Assembly: GCA_947503775.1 (NCBI GenBank)
Contig: CANNFE010000003.1
Location: 1 to 64,000 of the forward strand
Direction: 5' to 3'
From: an uncultured Paracoccaceae bacterium
Lineage (GTDB): Bacteria; Pseudomonadota; Alphaproteobacteria; Rhodobacterales; Rhodobacteraceae
Length of the DNA stretch: 64,000 nt
Under the pieces are notes generated by a model that made no database searches, was not told where the DNA came from, and saw only the letters and a program-made list of their open reading frames with translations. Of this stretch, positions 17,410 through 25,611 are shown one piece after another. A program made the position numbers and the translations under genes. Within the stretch, counting starts at the first letter, position 1. The number at the start of each line of letters is the position of its first letter.

Positions 17410-18246
17410 ATGCGTGACAGCGACCCCTTTGTTCCGGTGACCGATACGATCCCGTCGGATCCGCTGAGCTATGCGGTCGACCGTCGCGATCAGGGTGTGC
17501 TGCAGATGGTGCGCGATGCGCTGGCGGCGAGCCGGACGCAACTGGCCTTTCAGCCGGTCGTCTATAACGGGGATCCGCGACGGGTCGCCTTTTACGAAGG
17601 GCTAATCCGGGTCATCGACAAGACCGGACGGCCCATTCCGGCGCATCAGTTCATGCCGGCTATCGAGGCGACGGAAATCGGGCGCGAAATCGATGTAGAG
17701 GCACTTAGGCACGGGCTGGTCGCGTTGCGCAACGATGCCAGCCTACGACTGGCGGTGAACATGTCGGCGCGGTCGATCGGCTACGGGCCGTGGCGCCGGG
17801 TTCTGGATGACGGTATCGCACGGGACAGGCATATCGGCGAGCGGCTGATCCTGGAGATCACCGAAAGCTCGGCCATGCTAATGCCAGAGATCGTCATCGC
17901 CTTCATGGCCGAACTGCAGGATCTGGGGATCGCCTTCGCCCTTGATGACTTTGGCGCGGGCTATACCGCATTCCGATACCTGCGAGACTTCTACTTTGAC
18001 ATCCTCAAGATCGATCAGGATTTCATCAATGGGGTTCACGACAGCGCCGACAATCAGGTCCTTGTCGAGGCGCTGATCTCGATCGGGCGGCATTTCGACA
18101 TGTTCACCATCGCCGAAGGGGTCGAGACCGCCGAGGATGCAGAGTTTTTGGCCAGTGTCGGGATCGATTGCATTCAGGGGTTTTACTACGGGCCGCCCCG
18201 GCTGACGGCACCCGGCTACGGCTCGGGCAGTCGCGAGAGCGCTTGA
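17410..18246 (+). CDS. EAL-domain cyclic-di-GMP phosphodiesterase-like protein
   Basis: A 278-residue protein made almost entirely of an EAL domain, with no GGDEF, PAS or membrane part. The signature is EGL instead of EAL (FYEGLIR, E63), a common active variant. Other catalytic residues are present: N117 (NMSAR), E149 or E152 (LEITES), D179/D180 in LDDFGAGYTAF, K200 in ILKIDQDF, E236 in AEGVET and Q256 in IQGFYYGPP. It should hydrolyse c-di-GMP in the cytoplasm. GAGG stands eight bases before the ATG at 17410; an alternative start at 17353 would add 19 residues. Confidence 0.85.
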   Translation: MRDSDPFVPVTDTIPSDPLSYAVDRRDQGVLQMVRDALAASRTQLAFQPVVYNGDPRRVAFYEGLIRVIDKTGRPIPAHQFMPAIEATEIGREIDVEALRHGLVALRNDASLRLAVNMSARSIGYGPWRRVLDDGIARDRHIGERLILEITESSAMLMPEIVIAFMAELQDLGIAFALDDFGAGYTAFRYLRDFYFDILKIDQDFINGVHDSADNQVLVEALISIGRHFDMFTIAEGVETAEDAEFLASVGIDCIQGFYYGPPRLTAPGYGSGSRESA

Positions 18247-18247
18247 G

Positions 18248-18273
18248 CGCGGAACGCCCTTTGCCGTTCCGCG
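18248..18273 (+). terminator. Strong hairpin after the EAL gene
   Basis: CGCGGAACG and CGTTCCGCG form a perfect 9-bp stem with an eight-base loop two bases after the EAL stop. The following bases are not U-rich, so it is terminator-like rather than a textbook intrinsic terminator. Confidence 0.5.
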
Positions 18274-18357
18274 TTGCACCACAGCGGTCCAATGCCTAAA
18301 CCTGATGCGACTGCGGAGCGGTGACCGCCTCTGCACGGACAGACAAGGAGCTCTGCC

Positions 18358-19533
18358 ATGACCAATGTCGTAATCGCCTCTGCCGCCCGGACTGCCGTCG
18401 GCAGCTTCGGTGGATCTTTTGCCAATGTGCCCGCCCATGATCTTGGGACGGCGGTGCTGGAAGAGGTCGTTGCGCGCGCCGGGATCGACAAGGGCGAGGT
18501 AGAACAGACGATCATGGGGCAGGTGCTCACAGCGGCGCAGGGCCAGAATCCTGCGCGGCAGGCGCATGTGAATGCCGGCCTTCCGATCGAAAGCGCGGCC
18601 TGGGGGATCAACCAGGTTTGCGGATCGGGCCTGCGCGCCGTGGCGCTGGGCGCGCAGCATGTGATGCTGGGCGATGCGGCGGTGGTCATCGCGGGCGGCC
18701 AGGAATCGATGACACTGTCGCCCCATGCCGCCCATCTGCGGGCCGGGCACAAGATGGGCGATGTCAAATATATCGACACGATGATCCGCGACGGGCTGTG
18801 GGATGCGTTCAACGGCTATCACATGGGTCAGACGGCCGAGAATGTCGCGGAAAAGTACCAGATCAGCCGCGAGCAGCAGGATGAATTCGCGCTCGCCTCG
18901 CAGAACAAAGCGGAAGCGGCCCAGAAGGCGGGCAAGTTTGCCGACGAGATTGTCGCCTATACGGTGAAGGGCCGCAAAGGCGATACGGTCGTCGATCAGG
19001 ACGAGTATATCCGCCACGGCGCGACCATCGAGGGGATGCAGAAGCTGCGCCCGGCCTTTGCCAAGGACGGGTCGGTGACGGCGGCGAACGCATCTGGCCT
19101 GAATGACGGGGCGGCGGCGACGCTGTTGATGACGGCGGAGGCTGCGGAAAAGCGCGGGATCGAGCCACTTGCGCGGATCGTCAGCTTTGCGACGACGGGC
19201 GTCGATCCGTCGATCATGGGCACTGGGCCAATCCCGGCGAGCCGGATGGCGCTGGACAAGGCGGGCTGGACGCCCGAGGACCTCGATCTGATCGAGGCGA
19301 ACGAGGCCTTTGCCGCGCAGGCCTGCGCGGTCAACAAGGATATGGGCTGGGATACGGACAAGGTGAACGTGAACGGCGGCGCGATCGCCATTGGCCATCC
19401 AATTGGCGCATCGGGCGCGCGTGTTCTGAATACGCTTTTGTTTGAGATGAGGCGGCGCGACGCCAAGAAGGGCCTCGCGACCCTGTGCATCGGGGGCGGC
19501 ATGGGTGTCGCGATGTGTGTCGAGCGGGACTGA
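18358..19533 (+). CDS. phaA: Acetyl-CoA acetyltransferase (beta-ketothiolase)
   Basis: A 391-residue thiolase that condenses two acetyl-CoA to acetoacetyl-CoA, the first step of polyhydroxybutyrate synthesis. The active-site cysteine lies in [10 protein letters not shown], the histidine in [10 protein letters not shown] and the second cysteine in [16 protein letters not shown] precedes the ATG at a good distance. It is followed by a patatin-like gene and phaB in the same direction. The last codons and stop lie within a perfect hairpin (19524-19539), possibly attenuating readthrough. Confidence 0.96.
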   Translation: MTNVVIASAARTAVGSFGGSFANVPAHDLGTAVLEEVVARAGIDKGEVEQTIMGQVLTAAQGQNPARQAHVNAGLPIESAAWGINQVCGSGLRAVALGAQHVMLGDAAVVIAGGQESMTLSPHAAHLRAGHKMGDVKYIDTMIRDGLWDAFNGYHMGQTAENVAEKYQISREQQDEFALASQNKAEAAQKAGKFADEIVAYTVKGRKGDTVVDQDEYIRHGATIEGMQKLRPAFAKDGSVTAANASGLNDGAAATLLMTAEAAEKRGIEPLARIVSFATTGVDPSIMGTGPIPASRMALDKAGWTPEDLDLIEANEAFAAQACAVNKDMGWDTDKVNVNGGAIAIGHPIGASGARVLNTLLFEMRRRDAKKGLATLCIGGGMGVAMCVERD

Positions 19534-19582
19534 TCCCGCGGGTGACACATCGGGTCGCCCCGGTCGGTGACTTGCTTACTGC

Positions 19583-20479
19583 GTGGGCGCCCCGCTTAAA
19601 ACCGAGGTCGATCTGGGCGGGCTTTGCGCTGTGAAGGGCGCGGCGGAGCCCTTCCCCTATGAACAGCTTGTGTTTTCGGGCGGCGGGATCCGCTGTTTCT
19701 GGCATGGCGGCTGGATCGAGACCGTCACTGCCGCGCGGGCGCTGCAGCCTGCGCGGATCATCGGTGTATCGGGCGGCGCCTTGTCCGGCGCGGCATGGCT
19801 GGCGGGACGAGAGCAGGTGTTGTTCGACGTCATGTCAGAGGCGTTTTCGGACGAGCCGCAGAATATCACCTGGCACGATCTGGAGGGGGATGAAGGGCTG
19901 ACGCCGCATCAGCGGGTCTATCGGTCGGTCGTGGAGAAGGTTCTGGACGAGGCCGCGCAGGCCGGGATTTCAGAGGGGCCTGCCTTTCAGATCTTCCTGG
20001 GGCGCCCGCCGGAGGGGGCGTTGTCGGATCTGGCGGCGCTTTTGGGCGGCAGCGCCTATGAGTTGGAGAAACGGCTTTTCGCGCGCGGGACGTCGGACTG
20101 GTCGGTTAAATTCGGGCTGAGCGGGGAGCGGATTGATGCGAGGGCTGCTGCGGCGGAGGGGCGGCTTGCCGATCTGGTGACGGCGGCAGCGACGATCCCG
20201 CCGGTCTTTTCAATCCTCGACTGGGACGGCGCGCCGGTGATCGATGGCGGCATGGTGGATCAGACCCCGTTTCCCGAACCGGATCGGGGGCGGACTTTGG
20301 TGCTGTTGACGCGCAGCTACAGCGACCTGCCTTATGCGCCGGACCGCGATTTCGTGGAACCCTCGGAACCGGTTCTGGATCAGAAGATTGACTTTACCGA
20401 TCCAGCCAAGCTCAAGGAGGCATGGCGGCTCGGACAGCAGGATGGTGCGGCGTGGCTTGCGGCGCGGACCGATGATTAA
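19583..20479 (+). CDS. Patatin-like phospholipase or lipid hydrolase
   Basis: A 298-residue protein with the patatin catalytic layout: oxyanion loop SGGGIRCFWHGGW, nucleophile elbow GVSGGALSG with the serine, and the aspartate in IDGGMVDQTP. No signal peptide is seen, so it is probably cytoplasmic. It sits between phaA and phaB in the same direction, 49 nt after phaA and 20 nt before phaB, an arrangement that suggests a link to PHB granules, for example as a depolymerase or granule-surface lipase. That link is inference. The start is an upstream GTG with a weak ribosome binding site; a GTG at 19631 is also possible. Confidence 0.82.
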   Translation: MGAPLKTEVDLGGLCAVKGAAEPFPYEQLVFSGGGIRCFWHGGWIETVTAARALQPARIIGVSGGALSGAAWLAGREQVLFDVMSEAFSDEPQNITWHDLEGDEGLTPHQRVYRSVVEKVLDEAAQAGISEGPAFQIFLGRPPEGALSDLAALLGGSAYELEKRLFARGTSDWSVKFGLSGERIDARAAAAEGRLADLVTAAATIPPVFSILDWDGAPVIDGGMVDQTPFPEPDRGRTLVLLTRSYSDLPYAPDRDFVEPSEPVLDQKIDFTDPAKLKEAWRLGQQDGAAWLAARTDD

Positions 20480-20499
20480 CTTTTGGGAGGAGAGACATC

Positions 20500-21225
20500 A
20501 TGGCCAGAACGGCAATTGTGACCGGAGGATCGCGCGGCATCGGCGCGGCCATCGCGAAGGGCCTGAAAGAGGCGGGCTGCGCGGTGGCGGCGACCTATGC
20601 GGGCAATGACGAGAAGGCCAAAGCCTTTACGAACGAGACCGGGATCAAGACGTACAAGTGGGACGTGGGCGGTTATGAAGCCTGCAAGGACGGGATCGCC
20701 CAGGTTGAGGGCGATCTGGGTCCGGTCGATATTCTGGTCAATAACGCTGGGATCACGCGCGATGCGCCATTTCACCGGATGACCCCGGAGCAGTGGAACG
20801 AGGTCATCGACACCAACCTGACAGGCCTTTTCAACATGACGCATAATGTCTGGGGCGGGATGCGCGAGCGCAAGTTCGGGCGCGTCGTCTCGATCAGTTC
20901 GATCAACGGTCAGAAGGGGCAGTTTGCGCAAGCCAATTACTCGGCAGCCAAGGCGGGGGATCTGGGGTTCACCAAGGCGCTGGCGCAGGAAGGTGCGCGC
21001 GCGGGGATCACGGTGAACGCGGTTTGCCCGGGCTATATCAACACCGACATGATGGCAGGTATCAAGGACGAGGTCATGAAGGATGTGATCCTGCCTGCGA
21101 TCCCCGTCGGGCGGCTGGGCGAGGCCGAGGAGATCGCGCGCTGCGTCGTGTTTCTGGCCTCGGACGAGGCCGGGTTCATCACCGGATCGGCGATCAGCGC
21201 GAATGGCGGTCAGTATATGGTCTGA
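20500..21225 (+). CDS. phaB: Acetoacetyl-CoA reductase
   Basis: A 241-residue short-chain dehydrogenase that reduces acetoacetyl-CoA to (R)-3-hydroxybutyryl-CoA with NADPH. The cofactor loop TGGSRGIG, the NNAG motif, the catalytic serine in SISSINGQKGQFGQ-like SISSINGQKGQFAQ, and the YSAAK tyrosine/lysine pair are present. The ISSINGQKGQFAQANYSAAK stretch is characteristic of PhaB. GGGAGGAGAG precedes the ATG. Polymerase phaC is not in the window. Confidence 0.96.
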   Translation: MARTAIVTGGSRGIGAAIAKGLKEAGCAVAATYAGNDEKAKAFTNETGIKTYKWDVGGYEACKDGIAQVEGDLGPVDILVNNAGITRDAPFHRMTPEQWNEVIDTNLTGLFNMTHNVWGGMRERKFGRVVSISSINGQKGQFAQANYSAAKAGDLGFTKALAQEGARAGITVNAVCPGYINTDMMAGIKDEVMKDVILPAIPVGRLGEAEEIARCVVFLASDEAGFITGSAISANGGQYMV

Positions 21226-21231
21226 CCGATT

Positions 21232-21260
21232 GGGCGGGGCCTGCCGGCCCCGTCCGTTTT
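21232..21260 (+). terminator. Intrinsic terminator after phaB
   Basis: GGGCGGGGCC and GGCCCCGTCC form a ten-pair stem (one G-T pair) around TGCC, followed by G and TTTT. It lies seven bases after the phaB stop and should end the pha transcript. The T-run touches the stop codon of the convergent 34-codon gene. Confidence 0.75.
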
Positions 21261-21364
21261 CAGCCGAAGAGACGGATCCAGGCCTGTCGCAGGACGTCTC
21301 CGCGAGCTTTGTGGGCAGCTCTCATCGCGTGGCGCAGGCGGGTATCGGTTTCGATCTCGAACAT
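21260..21364 (-). CDS. 34-residue basic small protein
   Basis: A short gene with an unusually good ribosome binding site (AAGGAG, then CCCACCC, then ATG). The product starts MFEIETDTRLRHAM and ends AWIRLFG; it is basic and helical-looking, with alternating Arg and Ala or His residues. It ends exactly at the phaB terminator. The pattern recalls small basic proteins common upstream of regulators in Rhodobacterales, but I cannot name a family. It is divergent from the LysR gene. Coding is supported by the Shine-Dalgarno site and the clean stop; function is unknown. Confidence 0.55.
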   Translation of the reverse strand: MFEIETDTRLRHAMRAAHKARGDVLRQAWIRLFG

Positions 21365-21396
21365 GGGTGGGCTCCTTTGGTGGGGGACATTTGACC

Positions 21397-21415
21397 TGCG
21401 CTTAAGATGCGCTTA
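21397..21415. promoter_or_regulatory. Direct repeat TGCGCTTA spaced by one helical turn
   Basis: TGCGCTTA occurs at 21397-21404 and again at 21408-21415, so the repeats start 11 bp apart and face the same side of the helix. They lie in the divergent region between the 34-codon gene and the LysR gene. They may be a regulator site; there is no experimental basis here. Confidence 0.35.
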
Positions 21416-21475
21416 GGCTCGGGTTCTGACAAATGAGACTTTTCAAGGGTTCGATTAAGTTCTACTTATGCGAAG

Positions 21476-22429
21476 ATGAGCGAGCGCCTGCCCCCACTGA
21501 CCGCGCTTCGCGCCTTTGAGGCGGCGGCGCGGCATCTGTCTTTTGCGAAAGCAGCGGACGAGCTGTCTGTGACCCCGGCGGCTCTGTCGTTTCAGATCAA
21601 GTCGCTAGAAGAGCATCTGGGCCAGCTGGTCTTTCGCCGTCTGAACCGCGCAGTGGAGTTGACTGAGGCTGGGCGGGCCTTGCAGCCGGGGGTGCAGGAC
21701 GGATTTGCCGCATTGAACAGCGCTTGGGGGACGGCACGAAAACTGAACGATACCAAGAAGTTGACGGTAACGGCAGGGCCGGGCTTTACCTCCAAATGGC
21801 TGGCGCCACGGCTTTTTACCTTTGCGCAGCAGAACCCGGATCTGGAGCTTCGGTTTTCCGCCAGCCTGCGCTTGATGGATTTCGAGCGGGACGAGGTCGA
21901 TCTGGCGATCCGGTTCGGGCAGAGCGAGGATGAGGGCCTCTATTCGCGGATGCTGATCCGAGAATGGCTGTCGCCCATGATGACGCCGCAGATGGCGGAG
22001 CGGGTGCGGCGGCCCGAGGATCTTTTGGATCTGCCGCTTATCCATCAGGACGATATCGGATTTCTTGAGCCGCCGATGGGCTGGCCCGCCTGGTTTCATG
22101 CCGTTGAGGTCGCGCCGCCCGACATGGCGGGGCCGCATTTCAGCCAGGCCGATCACGCGATCAATGCCGCTTTGGCGGGGGCTGGTGTGGTTCTGGGGCG
22201 GGTATCGCTGGCGGAATCGCATCTGCGCGAAGGGCAGCTTGTCATGCCCTTCGCCCAGGCGCTCTGGGCCAATGCAACCTATCGGATCGTCTGTCCGGAG
22301 GGGGCCGAGAGCCGTCCTCAGATCGCGCGGTTCATTGATTGGGTGGTCAGCGAGGTCAAGGATATCGACGAGCTAACCGGGACCCGCGACTTTGGCGATT
22401 CAGATCCGATTGCGTCTGTGCCGCGCTAA
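21476..22429 (+). CDS. LysR-family regulator, GcvA-like
   Basis: A 317-residue transcription factor. The N-terminal helix-turn-helix (LPPLTALRAFEAAARHLSFA, then KAADELSVTPAALSFQIKSL) and the VFRRLNRAVELTEAG linker resemble the GcvA/AmpR subgroup. The C-terminal part is a periplasmic-binding-protein-like effector domain with VDLAIRFGQSEDEGLYS. Its target may be the divergent 34-codon gene. Effector unknown; GcvA-like LysR proteins control varied pathways, so the name says little about function. Confidence 0.9.
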   Translation: MSERLPPLTALRAFEAAARHLSFAKAADELSVTPAALSFQIKSLEEHLGQLVFRRLNRAVELTEAGRALQPGVQDGFAALNSAWGTARKLNDTKKLTVTAGPGFTSKWLAPRLFTFAQQNPDLELRFSASLRLMDFERDEVDLAIRFGQSEDEGLYSRMLIREWLSPMMTPQMAERVRRPEDLLDLPLIHQDDIGFLEPPMGWPAWFHAVEVAPPDMAGPHFSQADHAINAALAGAGVVLGRVSLAESHLREGQLVMPFAQALWANATYRIVCPEGAESRPQIARFIDWVVSEVKDIDELTGTRDFGDSDPIASVPR

Positions 22430-22431
22430 GG

Positions 22432-22599
22432 TCAGCTAGCGCTGAGGCGACTGATCTGTTCTTTGAGATGGAGCTTTTGCTTCTTCATACTCGCGATGGC
22501 GAGATCATCGTATCCGGGACTGCGTTGCGCTTCTTCAACCTGTGTAGAGAGGGCTTCGTGTTTTTTCCTCAGTTCCTCGACATGCGATGTCAGGCTCAT
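22432..22599 (-). CDS. DUF465 (YdcH-like) small protein
   Basis: A 55-residue protein starting MSLTSHVEELRKKHEALSTQ and containing ASMKKQKLHLKEQI, the typical charged helical hairpin of DUF465. AGGAGG lies six bases before the ATG. It converges on the LysR gene with two bases between the stops. Members of the family are small cytoplasmic helical proteins of unknown role. Confidence 0.88.
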   Translation of the reverse strand: MSLTSHVEELRKKHEALSTQVEEAQRSPGYDDLAIASMKKQKLHLKEQISRLSAS

Positions 22600-22719
22600 G
22601 GGCATCCTCCTATGCGTTGGTTTGAGATCTTCAGCCGATCACAGAACCGCGACCAAGTCACGCCGCAGCGCAGAGCAATACGGCCTGCTTAGCAAATCAT
22701 AATATAGGTTGACGTAGGG

Positions 22720-23487
22720 TTAATTCCAAAGGGGCAGCGGTGCGCTTTTTCGCAGCACTTTACTAATTTTGTCGGTGTAATCGTCCATGTCAGACAGATG
22801 CCGTAGCCCTTCGTGAAGGGGAATCGCAGCCGCGAGGCGCAGGGGCGCACGCCCGTCTTTGACGGCGCGGACGAGGATAAGCGTCGGATCGCGTCCAGCG
22901 CGGGGCGAGAGCGGCGCGATCTGAAGGCTGCCGAGGCGACCGCCGAGCGCAGCAAGGATCTGCGGCAGGCGCTCGGGCTTGTGGATGAGCGTGAGCGCTC
23001 CGCGCGGAGCAAGGCGGCGGGCGGCGATGTCGATCCAGTCGGCAAGGCTCGCCTCGCCCGACCGGGCGATGGCGCGACCCGGATCAGTGGCGGCGGTGGT
23101 TTGCGACGGATCGAAGAACGGTGGGTTGGCGATGACGTGGTCGAACTGCCGCTGTCGCAGGTCCGTGGGCAGATTGCGTAAATCGGCCTCGACGATGGTG
23201 GCGGGGATCCCGTTGAGATCTGCGTTACGGCGGGCGAGGTCGGCATAGGCCGGCTGGATCTCGACGCCGGTGAGCTCAACACCGGGGACGCGGCGGGCGA
23301 GGCAAAGACCGGCGATGCCGCTTCCGCAGCCGAGATCGAGGATCCTGTCGGCTTCTTTGGCAGGACATGCGGCCGCCAGAAGAACCGGGTCGATCCCCGC
23401 GCGGTAACCTTGTCTGGGCTGAAGCAGCCGGAGCGCGCCGCCCAAGAACGCGTTCTCGGTCAGGTCCTCCGCTGCGAAGGATGTCAC
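22720..23487 (-). CDS. TrmN6-like tRNA adenine-N6 methyltransferase
   Basis: A 255-residue SAM-dependent methyltransferase. The SAM-binding loop LDLGCGSGIAGLCLA and the N6-adenine motif NPPFF are clear, and the N-terminal LLQPRQGYRAGIDPVLLAA is typical of the YfiC/TrmN6 group that modifies A37 of tRNA1(Val). The GTG start overlaps the stop of the upstream DUF2007 gene (GTGA), indicating coupling. Assignment to this group is strong; the exact RNA target is inferred. Confidence 0.85.
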   Translation of the reverse strand: MTSFAAEDLTENAFLGGALRLLQPRQGYRAGIDPVLLAAACPAKEADRILDLGCGSGIAGLCLARRVPGVELTGVEIQPAYADLARRNADLNGIPATIVEADLRNLPTDLRQRQFDHVIANPPFFDPSQTTAATDPGRAIARSGEASLADWIDIAARRLAPRGALTLIHKPERLPQILAALGGRLGSLQIAPLSPRAGRDPTLILVRAVKDGRAPLRLAAAIPLHEGLRHLSDMDDYTDKISKVLRKSAPLPLWN

Positions 23488-23699
23488 CGGCCCAGATCGA
23501 CGTCGTTGTCGCGCAGGACGGCCTCGGCCATGAAGAGATCGGTGCTGCGCACCATCAGGCGGCGCGGCAAAACGCCTATACTGCCTTCAAGAACGCTCAT
23601 ATTTACGTCCATCTCAAACCACCTTATATCCTCCCCGTCCAGGAGGGCCTTAGCAAAGGCGATGATCGTCGGGTCATTGCTACGCAAAAGCTCTTTCAT
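23484..23699 (-). CDS. DUF2007 small protein
   Basis: A 71-residue protein starting MKELLRSNDPTIIAF and carrying the DUF2007 pattern (IAFAKALLDGEDIRWFEMD, then PRRLMVR). The family is described as putative signal-transducing but has no firm role. It is co-transcribed with and overlaps the methyltransferase gene, and is divergent from the polyprenyl diphosphate synthase with a 59-nt gap. Confidence 0.85.
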   Translation of the reverse strand: MKELLRSNDPTIIAFAKALLDGEDIRWFEMDVNMSVLEGSIGVLPRRLMVRSTDLFMAEAVLRDNDVDLGR

Positions 23700-23758
23700 G
23701 ACCCATGACGTAGTGGTTTGGCCCTCCGGTTGTCGAGCCACATTGACGAAAGTGTCAG

Positions 23759-24757
23759 ATGAGCCTCGATCAGCCTTCCCAAAAACCTCATGACCGTCTG
23801 GCAGCCGCTTTGTCGGGCGAGATGACGGCGGTCAACGCCTTGATCCGCGAGCGGATGGCGTCGGAGCATGCGCCGCGCATTCCCGAAGTGACGGCGCATC
23901 TGGTGGAGGCGGGCGGCAAGCGGGTTAGGCCCATGCTGACGCTCGCCTCGGCCAAGCTGTGCGGCTACGAGGGGCCCTATCACGTGCATCTTGCGGCGAC
24001 GGTGGAGTTTATCCATACGGCGACGCTTTTGCATGACGATGTGGTCGACGAGAGCGCGCAGCGGCGCGGGCGACCGACGGCGAACCTGCTCTGGGACAAC
24101 CAGTCGAGCGTGCTGGTCGGCGATTACCTTTTTGCGCGGTCGTTTCAGTTGATGGTCGAGACAGGGAGCCTTCGGGTTCTCGATATCCTCGCGAATGCGG
24201 CGGCGACGATTGCGGAAGGCGAGGTTCTGCAGCTGTCGGCGGCGCGGGATCTGGCGACGGATGAGGGTGTTTACCTGAAGATCGTGCGCGGCAAGACGGC
24301 GGCGCTGTTTTCGGCGGCGATGGAGGTTGGCGGCGTGATCGCGGAGCGGTCCGAGGCGGAGGTGCGGGCGCTTTACGACTATGGCGATGCGCTGGGGATC
24401 GCGTTTCAGATCGTGGACGATCTGCTGGATTACGGCGGCTCGGATGCGACGGGTAAGAATATCGGCGACGATTTTCGCGAGCGGAAGCTGACGCTGCCGG
24501 TGATCAAGGCGGTGGCCGCGGCATCGCAGGAGGAGCGGGCGTTCTGGGTGCGGGTGATCGAGAAGGGCGACCAGCGCGACGGCGATCTGGACCATGCGTT
24601 GGAGCTGATGGCGCGGCATGGCGCGATGGAAGCGGCGCAAGCGGATGCGTTGAGCTGGGTTGCCACGGCGAAAGCCGCGATGGGGACGCTGCCCGAGAGC
24701 GAGCTGCGCGGGATGCTGGTCGATCTAGCGGATTACGTGGTGGCGCGGATCAGCTGA
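23759..24757 (+). CDS. Long-chain polyprenyl diphosphate synthase (probably decaprenyl)
   Basis: A 332-residue trans-prenyltransferase that would make the ubiquinone side chain from FPP or GPP and IPP. The first aspartate-rich motif is DDVVD (D93, D94, D97) preceded by HTATLLH, with small residues before the motif as expected for long products. The second is DDLLD within FQIVDDLLDYGG. GGKRVRP binds IPP. A ubiquinone-10 chain is inferred from the taxonomic setting. Its last 25 nt overlap the convergent ispE gene. Confidence 0.9.
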   Translation: MSLDQPSQKPHDRLAAALSGEMTAVNALIRERMASEHAPRIPEVTAHLVEAGGKRVRPMLTLASAKLCGYEGPYHVHLAATVEFIHTATLLHDDVVDESAQRRGRPTANLLWDNQSSVLVGDYLFARSFQLMVETGSLRVLDILANAAATIAEGEVLQLSAARDLATDEGVYLKIVRGKTAALFSAAMEVGGVIAERSEAEVRALYDYGDALGIAFQIVDDLLDYGGSDATGKNIGDDFRERKLTLPVIKAVAAASQEERAFWVRVIEKGDQRDGDLDHALELMARHGAMEAAQADALSWVATAKAAMGTLPESELRGMLVDLADYVVARIS

Positions 24758-25611
24758 GGCTCGGCCTTGGTGTGCCCGTCGAGGCGAGTCGGGACGATCC
24801 ACCAATCGGGGTGCCTTTCAGCGAGGTGGTGCGCGGCGGACTGCGCTTCGGCTTCGGTCGCGTAGAGGCCGAAGCAGGTGGCGCCGGAGCCGGACATGCG
24901 GGCGAACTGGCAACCGTGGGTGGCTGAGATGTCCTTGAGCGTTTGAGCGATGACCGGCTGCAGCGAAATTGCGGGAGCCTCGAGATCGTTGCGTTGCGCT
25001 TTGAGCCAGCTTGGAAGATCAGGCGTCTCCGAAAGCAAAGCGAGAGGCGGATTGTCCTTGAATGCGAGCGCGCCGAAGACCTGCGGGGTCGGGATAGCGA
25101 TGCCGGGATTGACGAGGAGGACCGGCAGCGGCGGCAGGTCCGGAATTTCGGTGAGCTTTTCGCCGATCCCGGACATGCGGGCGGGCTGGCTGGTGATGCA
25201 GACCGGGATATCCGCTCCGATCTTGAGGAGCGCACCCGGATGCGGCGCGGCGCTGCCCGTCAGGGCCATCATGGCGCGGCAGAGGGCGGCGGCATCGGCA
25301 GAGCCGCCGCCGATCCCGGCCATTACGGGGAGGTGTTTCTCGAGGGTAATCCGGGCGCCCTGGCCCGGCCAGAGGGTGGTCAGGGTCCGAAGGATCAGGT
25401 TGCTGGCATCGGTGGGAACACCGCCTGCGCGGGGACCGGTCACTTTCAGATCTGTCTGATCGGAAAGCTCAACGGTCAGCCAATCGCCGACGCCCGCAAA
25501 GGCGACGATGCTGTCGAGGAGGTGATAGCCATCGTCGCGCTGCCCGATGACATGGAGCGCGAGGTTGATCTTGGCCGGGGCAAAGACGCGGGCGGCCCGC
25601 GTGTCAGCCAT
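24733..25611 (-). CDS. ispE: 4-diphosphocytidyl-2-C-methyl-D-erythritol kinase
   Basis: A 292-residue GHMP kinase of the MEP isoprenoid pathway. The substrate-site start APAKINLALHVIGQRDDGYH and the ATP loop PVMAGIGGGSADAAAL are clear, as is the C-terminal RMSGSGATCFGL. It begins inside the end of the TPR gene upstream (8-nt overlap) and ends inside the convergent polyprenyl synthase gene. Both isoprenoid genes are therefore adjacent, tail to tail. Confidence 0.96.
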   Translation of the reverse strand: MADTRAARVFAPAKINLALHVIGQRDDGYHLLDSIVAFAGVGDWLTVELSDQTDLKVTGPRAGGVPTDASNLILRTLTTLWPGQGARITLEKHLPVMAGIGGGSADAAALCRAMMALTGSAAPHPGALLKIGADIPVCITSQPARMSGIGEKLTEIPDLPPLPVLLVNPGIAIPTPQVFGALAFKDNPPLALLSETPDLPSWLKAQRNDLEAPAISLQPVIAQTLKDISATHGCQFARMSGSGATCFGLYATEAEAQSAAHHLAERHPDWWIVPTRLDGHTKAEPQLIRATT

